Shown: positions 37,476 through 53,393, numbered from the stretch's first letter. The stretch is 64,000 bases of DNA from Gammaproteobacteria bacterium (GCA_010027845.1 RGUL01000001.1:1-64000); one strand, 5' to 3'. Program-made: numbers and translations. The notes: generated by a model not told the origin, from the sequence alone.

Positions 37476-38429
37476 TCAATCGACGTACAGCGAACTCACT
37501 GACTCTTCGTCGCGAATTCGCCGTATCGTCTCGCCGAGCAGACCCGCCACTGTCAGTTGGCGAATCCGTCCGCATTGGCGTGCCGCACTCGACAGCGGGA
37601 TGGTGTCCGTCACCACCAATTGATCGAGTGCCGAATTAGAAATTCTTTCCACCGCCATGCCCGAGAGCAGCGGGTGGGTGATGTAGGCGACGACCTTAAG
37701 TGCGCCTTCTGCTTTGAGCGCCTCGGCCGCGAGACAGAGCGTACCGGCGGTATCGACGATGTCGTCGATCAACACGCAAGTTTTACCCTCGACTTCGCCG
37801 ATGATGTTCATCACTTTCGACTCGTTCGGGCGCGGGCGGCGCTTGTCGATGATGGCGAGCTCGACGTCGTCGAGTCGCTTGGCGAGCGCGCGCGCACGCA
37901 CCACACCACCAACGTCGGGCGATACCACGATCATATTCTCGTAGCCTTGACGCCAAGCATCGCCGAGCAACACCGGCGAGGCATAAACGTTGTCGACGGG
38001 GATATCGAAGAATCCTTGAATCTGCTCGGCGTGCAAGTCGACGGTGAGCACGCGCTGCACGCCGGCCGCGACCATCATGTCGGCGACGAGCTTCGCCGAA
38101 ATTGCCGAGCGAGTCGCACGCGGGCGGCGATCTTGGCGTGAGTAACCCATATACGGCACGACTGCCGTGACGCTACCCGCCGAAGCACGGCGCGCCGCAT
38201 CCGCCATGATCAAAAGTTCCATCAAATGATCGTTGACCGGCGGACAGGTCGGCTGGATCAAAAATACGTCACGACCGCGGACGTTTTCCATCAACTCGGC
38301 ATTGATCTCGCCGTCGCTGAATTTGCCGACGGTGGCGCGCCCGAGCGGCACCTTGAGGTGGCGCGCAATTTCTTGCGCCAACGCTGGGTTAGCGTTGCCG
38401 GTGAACAGGGCCAAAGTTTGGCTATCCAA
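37476..38429 (-). CDS. prs: Ribose-phosphate pyrophosphokinase
   Basis: A 317-residue PRPP synthase feeding nucleotide, His and Trp synthesis. The start is TTG ([18 protein letters not shown]), as no ATG fits. Motifs: [54 protein letters not shown] (Mg/PRPP), the flexible KRRPRPNES loop and PRPP loop [17 protein letters not shown]. It lies between rplY and tRNA-Gln. Confidence 0.96.
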   Translation of the reverse strand: MDSQTLALFTGNANPALAQEIARHLKVPLGRATVGKFSDGEINAELMENVRGRDVFLIQPTCPPVNDHLMELLIMADAARRASAGSVTAVVPYMGYSRQDRRPRATRSAISAKLVADMMVAAGVQRVLTVDLHAEQIQGFFDIPVDNVYASPVLLGDAWRQGYENMIVVSPDVGGVVRARALAKRLDDVELAIIDKRRPRPNESKVMNIIGEVEGKTCVLIDDIVDTAGTLCLAAEALKAEGALKVVAYITHPLLSGMAVERISNSALDQLVVTDTIPLSSAARQCGRIRQLTVAGLLGETIRRIRDEESVSSLYVD

Positions 38430-38459
38430 GCGAGCCTCTCCGATCGGCGCGGGCCGAAC

Positions 38460-38534
38460 TGGCTGGGGTGGAAGGATTCGAACCTCCGAATGGCGGGATC
38501 AAAACCCGCTGCCTTACCACTTGGCGACACCCCA
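38460..38534 (-). tRNA. tRNA-Gln (TTG)
   Basis: On the minus strand TGGGGTGTCGCCAAGTGGTA... forms a cloverleaf with acceptor TGGGGTG/CACCCCA, anticodon stem GCGGG/CCCGC with loop TTTTGAT (anticodon TTG), T-arm CGGAGGTTCGAATCCTTCC-like, discriminator G and encoded CCA. It sits between ispE and prs, the conserved gammaproteobacterial position for tRNA-Gln. Confidence 0.95.
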
Positions 38535-38563
38535 GCAAAAAAATTCGTCGATACGCGCGGTCT

Positions 38564-39427
38564 CTAAAGTTCCTCAAGGCGTCGCAGTAAAGGCGACTCG
38601 GAGAGTCCCTGCACCACCCATGCCCGCCACGGTTGCGGCACCTGACGCACCACTTCGGCCGCGGTGTCGGCCGAGGCGAAGCGCGCGTAGATGCAGGCTC
38701 CCGTGCCGGTGAGCCGCGCTGTCGCGAAACCACCGAGCCAGTCGAGTGCGGCCGCGACTTCCGGGACGCGCGCGCGCACCACCGGTTCGCAATCGTTCAG
38801 ATCACCCGACGCCAAAAGGGCGCGTATTGTGAGGATGGCAGAATTTCGTGTCAATTCAGGTGCCTGGAAGACATCGCGGGTGGCGACCGGCACGCCCGGG
38901 TGCACCACGACGAAGCACGCCGGTGGTAGTTCGATCGGCGTGAGCTTTTCGCCGACGCCCTCGCCCACGGCCGAGCGCCCGCGCACAAACACCGGCACGT
39001 CGGCACCGAGCGGCAAGGCGAGCTCGGCGAGCCGCTCGACCCCGAGCCCAGTGCCCCACACGCGATCGAGAACGCAGAGCGTGGTCGCGGCATCGGAGCT
39101 GCCACCGCCCAAGCCGCCACCGAGGGGGATGTTCTTCCGCAGGTGGATCCGCACCCCGGCGGAGACACCGGTCGCCGCGCGCAACGCCAGCGCCGCGCGC
39201 ACGCAGAGGTCTTGCGACGAGTCTACCGCCTCGATCGCGGCGGCCTGAGGGCCTTCGACGAGCGCGCGTGACACTTGCCCGTCCGAGCTCGGTTCGAATG
39301 CAAGTTCGTCGTACAAGTCTATGATTTGAAATACGGTTTGCAGAAGGTGATAGCCATCGTCGCGACGCCCGACGAGGCGCAGACCGAGATTGAGTTTGGC
39401 GGGCGCCGGATACCAGACGCGGCTCAT
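38564..39427 (-). CDS. ispE: 4-diphosphocytidyl-2-C-methyl-D-erythritol kinase
   Basis: A 287-residue GHMP kinase of the MEP isoprenoid pathway, the route that would also feed bacteriochlorophyll tails and carotenoids. ATG 39427 makes an ATGA overlap with lolB. Motifs: YPAPAKLNLGLRLVGRRDDGYHLLQTVFQ and the ATP-binding loop PLGGGLGGGSSDAATTL; the C-terminal GFATARLTGTGACIYARF is the third GHMP motif. The long track extension upstream belongs to lolB in another frame. Confidence 0.95.
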   Translation of the reverse strand: MSRVWYPAPAKLNLGLRLVGRRDDGYHLLQTVFQIIDLYDELAFEPSSDGQVSRALVEGPQAAAIEAVDSSQDLCVRAALALRAATGVSAGVRIHLRKNIPLGGGLGGGSSDAATTLCVLDRVWGTGLGVERLAELALPLGADVPVFVRGRSAVGEGVGEKLTPIELPPACFVVVHPGVPVATRDVFQAPELTRNSAILTIRALLASGDLNDCEPVVRARVPEVAAALDWLGGFATARLTGTGACIYARFASADTAAEVVRQVPQPWRAWVVQGLSESPLLRRLEEL

Positions 39428-40053
39428 GGTCGGAACTCCCGCCACTGATCGACGACTAGTCGGAGCCGAAATTCGCGCCCCTCGCGCGATAACTCGAGGC
39501 GCTGCGGCAGGCTCCACGCGGTCGCCCGCCAAGGTGTGCGCTGCGCGATCCGCACCTGCCACCCGCCCTGCTCGAAGCCCGCGAGCGTGAGTCCATCCGC
39601 TGCGACGCGCTCGGCCGCCGGGGCGCTCGGATCGGGCACACCGAGCAGCCAATAACGCAGTGAACCGATGGGCAGCGACGCGCCGAGCAACCGTTCAAGC
39701 TCGGCGCGGGCGGCGTCGTCGACGAGCCGCCGGCCGTCGCCACCGCGCAATCCGATACTCGTCCCAGCCAACTGCACCTCGAGCCCGCCGAGTCCGAGCG
39801 GGCCGTCGAGACGAATCGAGGCGGTCGCCGGGCGCTGACGCCAACGCAAACCGGCCGAGTAGCCCTGCTCACCCAGCGCTACGGCAAGTCGGCCGGTCAG
39901 TTCGAAGTTCGACGTCGCTTGCAGCATCGCGCGACGCGCGGACCATTCGAGCGGCACGCTCGCCCGCTCGTCCGCGGGTCGCAAAGTCGCACAACCGTTG
40001 AGCGCACCGAGGGCGAGTAGCGTCAAAGAAATCAGCGTGCGGCGCGAGGACAC
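39424..40053 (-). CDS. lolB: Outer-membrane lipoprotein insertion factor LolB
   Basis: A 209-residue lipoprotein that receives lipoproteins from LolA and inserts them in the outer membrane. Start GTG; signal with lipobox LNGC-A. The body has the expected FELTGRLAVALGEQGYSAGLRWRQRPATASIRLDGPLGLGGLEVQL and GSLRYWLLGVPDPS. The ATGA overlap with ispE is the normal lolB-ispE order. It follows the TPR gene by 9 nt. Confidence 0.92.
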   Translation of the reverse strand: MSSRRTLISLTLLALGALNGCATLRPADERASVPLEWSARRAMLQATSNFELTGRLAVALGEQGYSAGLRWRQRPATASIRLDGPLGLGGLEVQLAGTSIGLRGGDGRRLVDDAARAELERLLGASLPIGSLRYWLLGVPDPSAPAAERVAADGLTLAGFEQGGWQVRIAQRTPWRATAWSLPQRLELSREGREFRLRLVVDQWREFRP

Positions 40054-40062
40054 CGGAAACCC

Positions 40063-41754
40063 TCAACGAGTCGGGCGGGCTTTTCCGCTCGCGGTGTATC
40101 GATCGACGACCGCACGCAAAGGTTTCGACTCGGGGCTCGCTGCGAGCGCACGCACCCACACTGCGCGCGCACGATCGCGCGCCCCGGACTCCCACAACAC
40201 CTCACCCCAATGCGCCGCGATGTCGGCTTGTCGAGTCAAACGCCAAGCGCGCTCGAGCGCTGCGGCCGCACTTTTCAGATCGCCGCGGCGATAGCGCACC
40301 CAGCCTAAGCTATCGATGAAGGCAGCGTTATCGGGTCGTTGCGCGAGCGCCGCGCGTATGAGTTTTTCGGCGCGGGGTAATTGCATGCGGCGATCGGCGA
40401 GCGTGTAGCCGAGCGCGTTGAGTACCGTCGCATCGTCCGGTCGATCGACGAGCAGGGCTTCGAGTTCGGTCACGGCCTCAGCCGTGCGACCAGCCGCATC
40501 CAGCGCGACGGCGCGCTGATAGCGGAGTTGCGCATGTTGCGGTCGCCGCTCGAGTGCCGCATCGATTCCGTTGAGCGCGAGATCGTGTGCACCAGCTTCG
40601 GTGAACGCGTTCGCGCGCGCGATCTCGACTTCTATGACGGTGTCGGCGTTACCGCGCAGCAAATCGTCGTACAGTGCATTGACCGCTTCACGCTCACCGC
40701 GCCCGAGCAGCAACTGCGCAGCGCGCGAACGCACCGTCAAACCACCGCCCGCGACGATCAATTGTCGATAGGCGCGCATCGCCTGCTCTTCGCGCCCGGC
40801 GCGCTCGGCGAGCACCGCCAAATAAAATAACGCTTCGCCGGCACCTTCTTTGCGCTCTAGCCGCGCATTAAACCGCCGCTCGGCTTCCGCCGCATCACCA
40901 CTAGCGAACGCGAGCAAGGCGAGCCGGCGGTCGACTTCCGGAGTGAGCGCTCGATCGGCACCGAGTCGCTCGAGTTCGCTGCGCGCCTCGGCGGTGCGAT
41001 CGAGCGCGAGCAATATATCGACGACCGCGAAGCGCTGATTGGCGGTGTCGATTTTCGCGAGACTGCGCGCCTCGGCGAGCGCTCGCTCCGCGTCACCCTT
41101 CGCGACCGCAAGCATCGCCGCCAATCGCACGAGACGCGGCTCGTCGGCGCTATCGCCGGCACGCGCCGCGGTCAACAATTCAGCGCATTGATCGAGCGCA
41201 TCGGCACTACAGGCCATGACGGCTAAATTGGCGAGCACATCCGCCTCGACGCCTTTACGCGGCACGAGCGTGCCGAACACTCGCCACGCCGCCGGTGCTT
41301 CGCCGCCGTCGATGAGCGGCGGTAAAATTTCGCTCCACGCACGCGCGGGTTCGACGTCCGGTTTGGCGATCAATTCGCCGAAGACGCGGCGTGCGAAGTC
41401 GATCTTCCAAACGTCCAGAGCAGCGACACCCACCGCTCGCAACGCATCGGGATTCTCGGGGTCGAGGTCGTAAAGCCGCTGCGCCGCCTGCCACTCGGCC
41501 GGTTGATGCTTACAAAAGCCCGCGATCCCGAGTGCGCGACGCGCGACGCGTGGGTTGCGGTCGGCCATGGCCGCGCGCACGTAGGTTTCCGCCGCGGCTC
41601 GACAATCACCGGACTTGAGTGCCGCCTCGCCAGCAGGCACTTTACCGTCGCGATCGACGATCGGCGTGTCGGCCACCGGGGGCTCGGCGGCTCGCGCGAC
41701 GCCGAACAGGGAACACGCGACGAGCAACGCAAAGATGGGGGCAGACCGCGACAT
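40063..41754 (-). CDS. Periplasmic tetratricopeptide-repeat protein
   Basis: A 563-residue exported protein: signal peptide MSRSAPIFALLVACSLFGVARA, then many degenerate TPR-type helix pairs (for example AGEALFYLAVLAERAGREEQAMRAYRQLI; AQLRYQRAVALDAAGRTAEAVTELEALL; AAFIDSLGWVRYRRGDLKSAAAALERAW). The last three repeats are the best conserved, as in TPR proteins found next to lolB in many gammaproteobacteria and betaproteobacteria. Function unknown; a role in protein assembly at the envelope is guessed from repeat type and context. Confidence 0.85.
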   Translation of the reverse strand: MSRSAPIFALLVACSLFGVARAAEPPVADTPIVDRDGKVPAGEAALKSGDCRAAAETYVRAAMADRNPRVARRALGIAGFCKHQPAEWQAAQRLYDLDPENPDALRAVGVAALDVWKIDFARRVFGELIAKPDVEPARAWSEILPPLIDGGEAPAAWRVFGTLVPRKGVEADVLANLAVMACSADALDQCAELLTAARAGDSADEPRLVRLAAMLAVAKGDAERALAEARSLAKIDTANQRFAVVDILLALDRTAEARSELERLGADRALTPEVDRRLALLAFASGDAAEAERRFNARLERKEGAGEALFYLAVLAERAGREEQAMRAYRQLIVAGGGLTVRSRAAQLLLGRGEREAVNALYDDLLRGNADTVIEVEIARANAFTEAGAHDLALNGIDAALERRPQHAQLRYQRAVALDAAGRTAEAVTELEALLVDRPDDATVLNALGYTLADRRMQLPRAEKLIRAALAQRPDNAAFIDSLGWVRYRRGDLKSAAAALERAWRLTRQADIAAHWGEVLWESGARDRARAVWVRALAASPESKPLRAVVDRYTASGKARPTR

Positions 41755-41824
41755 CGGCTTCAGCCTAACACGGAATCACGCGCACCCGAGGCTCGCGCAC
41801 GCCGCACGGTAGAATTCGACCAGC

Positions 41825-42904
41825 ATGAAAGAAACCATCCGCCAGCGGCTCGAACGACAGCGCGAGCGATTCGAGGAAATCGGCCGCATGCTCGCCGATC
41901 CGCACATCGACGGCGGCTCGCGCGAGTTCCGCGAGTTGTCGATGGAGTACGCGCGGCTCGATCCGCTCGCCGAACGCTATACGGCCTACGTCGCTCTCGA
42001 ACAGGAGCTCTCGAGTGCCGACGCGCTCGCCGCCGATACCGATCCGCAAATGCGCTCGCTTGGCGAAGAGGAACGCAAGCGTCTCGACGCGGTGATCGCA
42101 GCGGAAGAACTCGAATTACGCCGCATGCTCGTACCGGCAGACTCGCGCGACGGGCGTAACGTGTTTCTAGAAATTCGCGCCGGCACCGGCGGTGACGAGG
42201 CGGCAATCTTCGCCGGTGATTTGTTGCGTATGTACGTACGCTACGCCGAACGACGTGGCTGGCAGGTCGAAACTTTGAGTGAGAACCCTGGCGAGCACGG
42301 CGGCTATCGCGAGGTGATTTGCCGCGTGATCGGAGCAGAGGTCTTCGCTCGACTGAAATTCGAATCGGGCACGCATCGCGTGCAGCGGGTGCCGGCGACC
42401 GAAGCGCAAGGACGCATCCACACGTCCGCCGTGACGGTGGCGATTTTGCCTGAACTCGACGAAATCGAAGACGTTGAGATCAATCCGGCGGATTTGCGCA
42501 TCGACACCTTTCGCGCCTCCGGCGCAGGCGGTCAGCACGTCAACAAAACGGACTCGGCGATTCGCGTCACCCATCTACCGAGCGGCATCGTGGTCGAATG
42601 CCAGGACGAGCGTTCGCAGCACAAAAATCGCAGCCGTGCGCTGGCACTTTTGAAGGCGAAATTACAAGCGAGCGAGCGTGAAAAACGCGAGGCGGCGCAA
42701 GCGCGGTCACGCAAACTGCAAGTCGGCAGCGGCGATCGCTCGGAGCGCATTCGGACCTACAATTTCCCACAAGGACGCATCACCGACCACCGCATCGAAC
42801 TCACGCTGTATCAACTCGAACAAGTGATGGAAGGTCGACTCGACGAAGTCATCGATCCTCTACAACAAGAATATCAAGCGGAATTGCTGGCCGAAGAAAC
42901 CTGA
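41825..42904 (+). CDS. prfA: Peptide chain release factor 1
   Basis: A 359-residue RF1 recognising UAA and UAG. The tripeptide anticodon PAT is in [21 protein letters not shown], and the peptidyl-hydrolysis GGQ in [25 protein letters not shown]. The 3' end overlaps the convergent membrane-protein gene by 56 nt. In most gammaproteobacteria hemA lies directly before prfA; here a TPR gene is divergent instead. Confidence 0.97.
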   Translation: MKETIRQRLERQRERFEEIGRMLADPHIDGGSREFRELSMEYARLDPLAERYTAYVALEQELSSADALAADTDPQMRSLGEEERKRLDAVIAAEELELRRMLVPADSRDGRNVFLEIRAGTGGDEAAIFAGDLLRMYVRYAERRGWQVETLSENPGEHGGYREVICRVIGAEVFARLKFESGTHRVQRVPATEAQGRIHTSAVTVAILPELDEIEDVEINPADLRIDTFRASGAGGQHVNKTDSAIRVTHLPSGIVVECQDERSQHKNRSRALALLKAKLQASEREKREAAQARSRKLQVGSGDRSERIRTYNFPQGRITDHRIELTLYQLEQVMEGRLDEVIDPLQQEYQAELLAEET

Positions 42905-43598
42905 ACTCGACCAATCCCACGGCGATACAAAAAGGCTGAAAGAGCGCGCTGACGAGCACGCCCAGCAGGTTAGAAATTCGTGGGTCCGGCAAATGCCCGA
43001 ACAGTTGTGTCAACACCAAGTTCAACGTCACGTCGAGCACGAACAGAACCAGCACCGCGATCGCGACCAACGACAGCACGGCAGCCACTTGCCACCAGCG
43101 GCGTCGCACGAGTTGCAGCGAAAGATCGATCGCTTCGATGACGCCGCGACGTTCGAGCAGAGCCAAGTAAAACGCCGGCCAGACGGCGACGAACAAATAA
43201 ATGCCCGGGACGATCAACAAGGCGAGGCCGACGAGCAGCAGCATGACTTGCGCGACGATCACGCTGACGAGCCGCGGCAACCGGTCGAGCGCCGTGCGCA
43301 TCGAGGCCGCAGGCCGTTCGTTACGCTCGGACGACAGGGCCGCTTGCTGCAAGGCGATGATCGCGAGCAACCACAGCCCTACGATCGACATACACGCGGT
43401 GAGCACGAACGCCAACGGTCGCGATGAGGTCGCAGCGCCCACCCATCCTGGTAATTGTCCCGCGACCACCGCGAGTAACGCCACCGGGAAACACACCCAA
43501 AAACTACGTCGCCAAAGATCGAAGCCCTGCTGCACGACCGCGCTGGCCGCGGTGAGCGCGAACGAACGTTTCGTGGTCGAGGGTGTCGCGGCGGTCAT
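42849..43598 (-). CDS. Multi-pass membrane protein of unknown function
   Basis: A 249-residue inner-membrane protein with about six hydrophobic segments (for example [104 protein letters not shown]). The pattern [19 protein letters not shown]-x5-EAIDLSxxLVRRRWW is typical of DUF975/YciC-like or glycerophosphodiesterase-type membrane domains. Function not known. Its 3' 56 nt lie antisense to the prfA C-terminus. Confidence 0.7.
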   Translation of the reverse strand: MTAATPSTTKRSFALTAASAVVQQGFDLWRRSFWVCFPVALLAVVAGQLPGWVGAATSSRPLAFVLTACMSIVGLWLLAIIALQQAALSSERNERPAASMRTALDRLPRLVSVIVAQVMLLLVGLALLIVPGIYLFVAVWPAFYLALLERRGVIEAIDLSLQLVRRRWWQVAAVLSLVAIAVLVLFVLDVTLNLVLTQLFGHLPDPRISNLLGVLVSALFQPFCIAVGLVEFRFLRPAIPLDILVVEDR

Positions 43599-43643
43599 CG
43601 GCTCCGGACTGTATCAGAGCGCGGCGCGTGGCAGACTGCAGAC

Positions 43644-44513
43644 ATGAGCAAACAGACGCTGTCGACTGCACTTGCGCGAGCCACCGAACTGCTCGCGTCG
43701 CTGGGCGCGGACGCGCGCGACGAAGCGTCGTGGCTCGTGCTGCGTTGCCTCGCCATCGGCCGCGCGGCGCTCGCCAGCGAACCCGAACGTCCGGTCAATG
43801 ATGCGGACTGGCAGCGTCTCGAATCTTGGGCCGTACGGCGCGCAGCGGGTGAGCCTCTCGCCTATCTCACCGGCGAACGTGAATTTTGGTCGTTACCTCT
43901 GCAGGTGACACCCGCAGTGTTGGTACCACGACCGGAAACGGAACTGCTGGTCGAGCGCGCGCTCGCCTGCGGCGATGCGCTGCAATCGCAACGTACGCAT
44001 CCCCTACGCGTACTCGATCTCGGTACCGGTTCGGGCGCGATCGCGCTTGCCCTCGCACACGAGCGCGGTACTTGGGAAGTGACCGCAATCGATCGGTCTT
44101 CGGCGGCGCTGGAGATCGCGCGGGCTAATGCGGCACGACTCGATCTCGGTCGCGTGCGTTTTTTGCTGGGCGACTGGTTCGCGCCGCTCGTCGCCGAGCG
44201 CTTCGACGTGATCGCTTCGAATCCACCGTACGTCGCGGCGGACGACCCGGTGTTGCAAGGCGACTCGCTGCGCCACGAACCGTACGCTGCGTTAACACCC
44301 GGCGCGGACGCACTCGCCGCACTGCGCTGCATCGTCGAGGCCGCTCCGGTCTATCTTGCGCCGCTGGGCACTTTGTTACTCGAACACGGTCACGACCAAG
44401 GCCCGGCCGTGCGCGCACTGCTTGTACAGCGGGGTTTCACTCACGTAGTCTCGCACCCCGATCTGGCGGGCCGCGAACGGGTCACGCGAGGATCGCTACC
44501 CGGAGACCTCTAA
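43644..44513 (+). CDS. prmC: Release factor glutamine N5-methyltransferase
   Basis: A 289-residue SAM-dependent enzyme that methylates the Gln of the GGQ motif in RF1 and RF2. Motifs: N-terminal helical domain with RRAAGEPLAYLTGEREFWSLPLQVTPAVLVPRPETELLVERAL, SAM loop VLDLGTGSGAIALALAHE and catalytic ASNPPYVAADDP. It lies downstream of prfA, separated only by the membrane-protein gene on the other strand. The stop abuts the ppiB start (TAAATG). Confidence 0.96.
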   Translation: MSKQTLSTALARATELLASLGADARDEASWLVLRCLAIGRAALASEPERPVNDADWQRLESWAVRRAAGEPLAYLTGEREFWSLPLQVTPAVLVPRPETELLVERALACGDALQSQRTHPLRVLDLGTGSGAIALALAHERGTWEVTAIDRSSAALEIARANAARLDLGRVRFLLGDWFAPLVAERFDVIASNPPYVAADDPVLQGDSLRHEPYAALTPGADALAALRCIVEAAPVYLAPLGTLLLEHGHDQGPAVRALLVQRGFTHVVSHPDLAGRERVTRGSLPGDL

Positions 44514-45005
44514 ATGCTGCGTTTCGAAACCACCGCCGGTCGCTTCGACGTCGAACTCTTCGAGCAAGAGTCGCCCGAAACAGTCGCCAATTTTTTGCGT
44601 TACGTCGACGAAGAATTTTTCGACGGCACGATTTTTCATCGCGTGATCCCGGGCTTCATGATCCAAGGCGGCGGCATGCTGCCGGGGCTCGAGCAAAAGC
44701 CCACCCATCCGCCGATCCGCAACGAAGCGGCGAACGGTCTCGAGAACTTGCGTGGCACGCTCGCGATGGCGCGCACCAACGATATTCATAGTGCGACGGC
44801 GCAGTTCTTCGTCAATCTCGTCGACAACGATTTTCTCGATCATGCGCCCGGCAATTACGGCTACGCAGTATTCGGCCGGGTCACCGAGGGAATGGACGTC
44901 GTCGATACGATCGCCGCCGTTGCGACCGGGCGACGTCGCGGACACTCTGACGTTCCGGTCGAAGATGTGGTCGTCACATCGGTGCGACGCATCGCACAGG
45001 ACTGA
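44514..45005 (+). CDS. ppiB: Cyclophilin-type peptidyl-prolyl isomerase
   Basis: A 163-residue cytoplasmic cyclophilin without a signal peptide. Family stretches: FDGTIFHRVIPGFMIQGGGM, LAMARTNDIHSATAQFFVNLVDNDFLD and YGYAVFGRVTEGMDVVDTIA. The catalytic Arg is in FHRVIPGFMIQGG. ATG begins directly after the prmC TAA, so it is likely co-transcribed. Confidence 0.94.
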   Translation: MLRFETTAGRFDVELFEQESPETVANFLRYVDEEFFDGTIFHRVIPGFMIQGGGMLPGLEQKPTHPPIRNEAANGLENLRGTLAMARTNDIHSATAQFFVNLVDNDFLDHAPGNYGYAVFGRVTEGMDVVDTIAAVATGRRRGHSDVPVEDVVVTSVRRIAQD

Positions 45006-45022
45006 CCGACTGCAACCGTTGC

Positions 45023-45741
45023 ATGACCGCGCGCCGCATTTTTTCTTTGATTTGGCGCGCGGCACTCGCGAGCGTGGGCGCGAGCGTGCTCGTCGTATTG
45101 GTGCTGCGTTTCGTTCCGCCCCTGACCTCGGCGTTCATGATCGAGCGCCGACTGGAGCGCATCACGGACGGCGATTTCACGACTCCCAACGCTTACGACT
45201 GGGTGCCGCTCGAGCGGATTGCACCACATGCCGCGATCGCGGTAATCGCCTCGGAGGATCAACTGTTCCCGTTTCATGCCGGATTCGACTTCAAATCGAT
45301 CCGCGAAGCGATTCGCTACAACGCTCGTGGCGGAAAAGTGCGCGGTGCGAGCACGATCTCGCAACAAGTGGCGAAGAACGTTTTTCTTTGGTCAGGTCGC
45401 AGCTACGTTCGTAAAGGGTTAGAGGCGTGGTTCACGGTGTTGGTCGAATTTTTGTGGCCGAAGGAACGAATCCTCGAAGTTTATTTGAACGTCGCAGAGT
45501 TCGGCCCGGGCACTTACGGCGTCGAAGCCGCGAGTCGAAAATTCTTTCGCAAACCGGCCTCGCGTCTGACGCGACGTGAAGCCGCGACACTCGCCGCCGT
45601 GCTGCCCTCGCCCGCCCGTCTACATGCCGAGGCACCGTCTGCTTACGTGCAGCGACGTATCGATTTCATCATGGGCCAAATGCGCGCGCTCGGCGGCGAG
45701 AGTTATCTGCGCCAACTCGGCGACGACGAGCCGAGTCGCGC

Positions 45742-45757
<16 letters not shown>
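45023..45757 (+). CDS. mtgA: Monofunctional biosynthetic peptidoglycan transglycosylase
   Basis: A 244-residue GT51 glycosyltransferase with one N-terminal membrane anchor ([21 protein letters not shown]). Motif 1 has the catalytic Glu, [16 protein letters not shown]; motif 2 is [31 protein letters not shown]; motif 3 is [26 protein letters not shown]. No transpeptidase domain follows. It follows ppiB by 17 nt; the last 16 nt overlap metH. Confidence 0.95.
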
Positions 45758-51295
<5,538 letters not shown>

Positions 51296-51387
51296 CCGAA
51301 GGCGAATTCTAGGCCACGGCTGGGTATCCGGGCAACCGCCGTCGACGTGCGTGCTAGGATTCGCGCCCTCTCGTGGAGGGTCGCAGC

Positions 51388-52170
51388 ATGTCCAACGCTC
51401 ACACTGCCACCGGCAGCGCTGCCGTCGGGAAATTGGTACTGGTACGTCACGGCCAAAGCGTTTGGAACGTCGACAACCTCTTCACCGGTTGGACCGACGT
51501 CGATCTGTCGCCGCAGGGCCGCGAGGAAGCGACCAATGCCGGGCGCGAAATTCTCGCCGCCGGGCTCACCATGGACGTCGCCTACACCTCGATGCTGAAG
51601 CGCGCCATTCGCACTTTGTGGCACATCCAAGACGCGACCGACCGCATGTGGATTCCGGTCGAACGCAGCTGGCGGCTCAACGAACGTCATTACGGCGCGC
51701 TGCAAGGCCTCGACAAAGCACAGACCGTCGCGGAGCACGGTGAGGCGCAGGTCAAAATTTGGCGTCGCAGTTACGACATCCCGCCACCGCCGCTCGATCA
51801 TGACGATCCGCGTCATCCGCGGTTCGACGTGCGCTACGCCGACGTCGACCCGAACCTGTTGCCCGCGACCGAGTCGCTCAAAGAAACGCTGGAGCGCGTG
51901 CTGCCTTTTTGGGAAGCACGTATCGCGCCGCAGTTACGCGCCGGACGTAACGTACTCGTCGTCGCACACGGTAACAGCTTGCGCGCCATGGTGAAGATGC
52001 TCGACGACGTCTCGGAGGCGGATATCGTCGAACTCAACATTCCGACCGGCGTGCCGTTGTTGTACGAACTCGATGCGACTTTGAAGCCGCGCTCACACCG
52101 TTATTTGGGCGACGCCGCGGCGATCGCGGCCGCCGCCCTCGCCGTCAAACGTCAGACGGAGCGTCGCTGA
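51388..52170 (+). CDS. gpmA: 2,3-bisphosphoglycerate-dependent phosphoglycerate mutase
   Basis: A 260-residue glycolytic mutase. ATG 51388 is chosen because GGAGGG ends 7 nt upstream; the track GTG is within the ribosome site. Motifs: catalytic [57 protein letters not shown] and [15 protein letters not shown]. Its 3' end overlaps the RraB-like gene by 26 nt. Divergent from the arsR-metF-metH operon. Confidence 0.96.
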   Translation: MSNAHTATGSAAVGKLVLVRHGQSVWNVDNLFTGWTDVDLSPQGREEATNAGREILAAGLTMDVAYTSMLKRAIRTLWHIQDATDRMWIPVERSWRLNERHYGALQGLDKAQTVAEHGEAQVKIWRRSYDIPPPPLDHDDPRHPRFDVRYADVDPNLLPATESLKETLERVLPFWEARIAPQLRAGRNVLVVAHGNSLRAMVKMLDDVSEADIVELNIPTGVPLLYELDATLKPRSHRYLGDAAAIAAAALAVKRQTERR

Positions 52171-52582
52171 CCGACTCTTTGCGGCCCGGGGCCCAGCCGT
52201 CGAATCGACCACCGAGTTCGGCCGCCTGCTCGCGCAGCATCGTGGCGCTCGCCCGCACGTTATCGACCGTCAAATGCATCGCTTTGAGCGCGTGCAGACT
52301 GAACGGATGGTCGGGCGAGTCGCCGATCTCGCGCACGTCGACCGCATAACCGTCACGCTGTAACTTCGATTGCAAACGCTCGGCGGCGTCGCGGGTCGGC
52401 AACGCCACGAAAAAGTCGATTTCCATCAGCCGAAACGGATCGACGCCGCTGCGTCGCAGACGCTCGACGAATTTAGTGTCCCAATCGTCGCGCTCGACAC
52501 GCGCGGCGCGACGCACTTGATAGACCACCCGCCAAATCGCCAAACCTGCCGCAGGGATCAAAAATAGTAGGAACAGATCCAT
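52145..52582 (-). CDS. Membrane-anchored RraB-like (RNase E inhibitor) domain protein
   Basis: A 145-residue protein: an N-terminal hydrophobic helix ([21 protein letters not shown]), then a domain of about 95 residues resembling RraB/DUF695-type folds ([36 protein letters not shown]...[38 protein letters not shown]). RraB binds RNase E and modulates RNA decay. The N-terminal membrane helix is not part of classical RraB. Last gene of the thiamine operon string, 9 nt after the enoyl-CoA hydratase. Confidence 0.6.
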   Translation of the reverse strand: MDLFLLFLIPAAGLAIWRVVYQVRRAARVERDDWDTKFVERLRRSGVDPFRLMEIDFFVALPTRDAAERLQSKLQRDGYAVDVREIGDSPDHPFSLHALKAMHLTVDNVRASATMLREQAAELGGRFDGWAPGRKESVSDAPSDV

Positions 52583-52591
52583 GCGTTACGC

Positions 52592-53380
52592 TCAGTCAAA
52601 TTTTGCGGGGCGTTTCTGCAAAAAGGCGTGCATGCCCTCCAAGCCCTCGGGCGAGGCGCCCTGCGCGGCGATCGTTCGTCCCTCGAGCTCGAGTTGCCGC
52701 TCGAGCGCTTGATGCGACTCGGCGAGCAAGCGTTTGGTATGTGCAAAAGAATGCCGCGGCCCACGGGCGAGTCGCTGCGCGAGTGCTTCGACCTCCTCAT
52801 GCAAAGCGCCATCGGGCACGACGCGATTCACGAGCCCCCACGCGAGGGCTTCTTGCGCGCTCAGCATGCGATTCGTGAGCAGCAATTCCATCGCCCGCTT
52901 CGCGCCGATCAGTCGCGGCAAAAAAAACGACGTACTGCCATCGGGCGTCAGCGCCACACCGGTGTAGGCGAGATTGAAGCGGCTCGATTCGCCGCAAATT
53001 GCCAAATCTGCCATCGCGACCAAGCCGACGCCCGCGCCGGCGGCGGTCCCGTTCACGGCCGCAATCACCGGCACTTCGAATTCGACCAACCGCAAGATCG
53101 CCGCGTGCAGCGCCGCGGTCAGCTCGAGTAGATACGGTTCGACCGGACCGCCGGCACCGATCATGCCGCGCAAATCACCACCGAAACAAAAATGCTTACC
53201 CGCTCCCGATAGCACGACGGCTCGAACGGTCGAGTCCGCGCGCGCCGCCTCGACACACTGCAAGAAATCTTGCGCGGTTGCGAGGTCGAAAACGTTGGCG
53301 TTATCCGGGCGATTCAGGGTGAGGTGCGCGACGCCCGCCTGCACGTGGAGCAAAACTTTGTCGGCCGACGCGGTGCTCAC
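52592..53380 (-). CDS. Enoyl-CoA hydratase/isomerase family protein
   Basis: A 262-residue crotonase-fold protein. The oxyanion-hole stretches are VLSGAGKHFCFGGDLRGM and VIAAVNGTAAGAGVGLVAMADLAICGESSRFNLAYTGVALTPDGSTSFFLPRLIG. The position of the second catalytic Glu of true hydratases is taken by Asp/Gly (TPDGSTSF), so isomerase or another crotonase activity is as likely. The start is GTG, 13 nt after the ferredoxin gene. Confidence 0.85.
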   Translation of the reverse strand: MSTASADKVLLHVQAGVAHLTLNRPDNANVFDLATAQDFLQCVEAARADSTVRAVVLSGAGKHFCFGGDLRGMIGAGGPVEPYLLELTAALHAAILRLVEFEVPVIAAVNGTAAGAGVGLVAMADLAICGESSRFNLAYTGVALTPDGSTSFFLPRLIGAKRAMELLLTNRMLSAQEALAWGLVNRVVPDGALHEEVEALAQRLARGPRHSFAHTKRLLAESHQALERQLELEGRTIAAQGASPEGLEGMHAFLQKRPAKFD

Positions 53381-53393
53381 GAGCCCGACCGAT

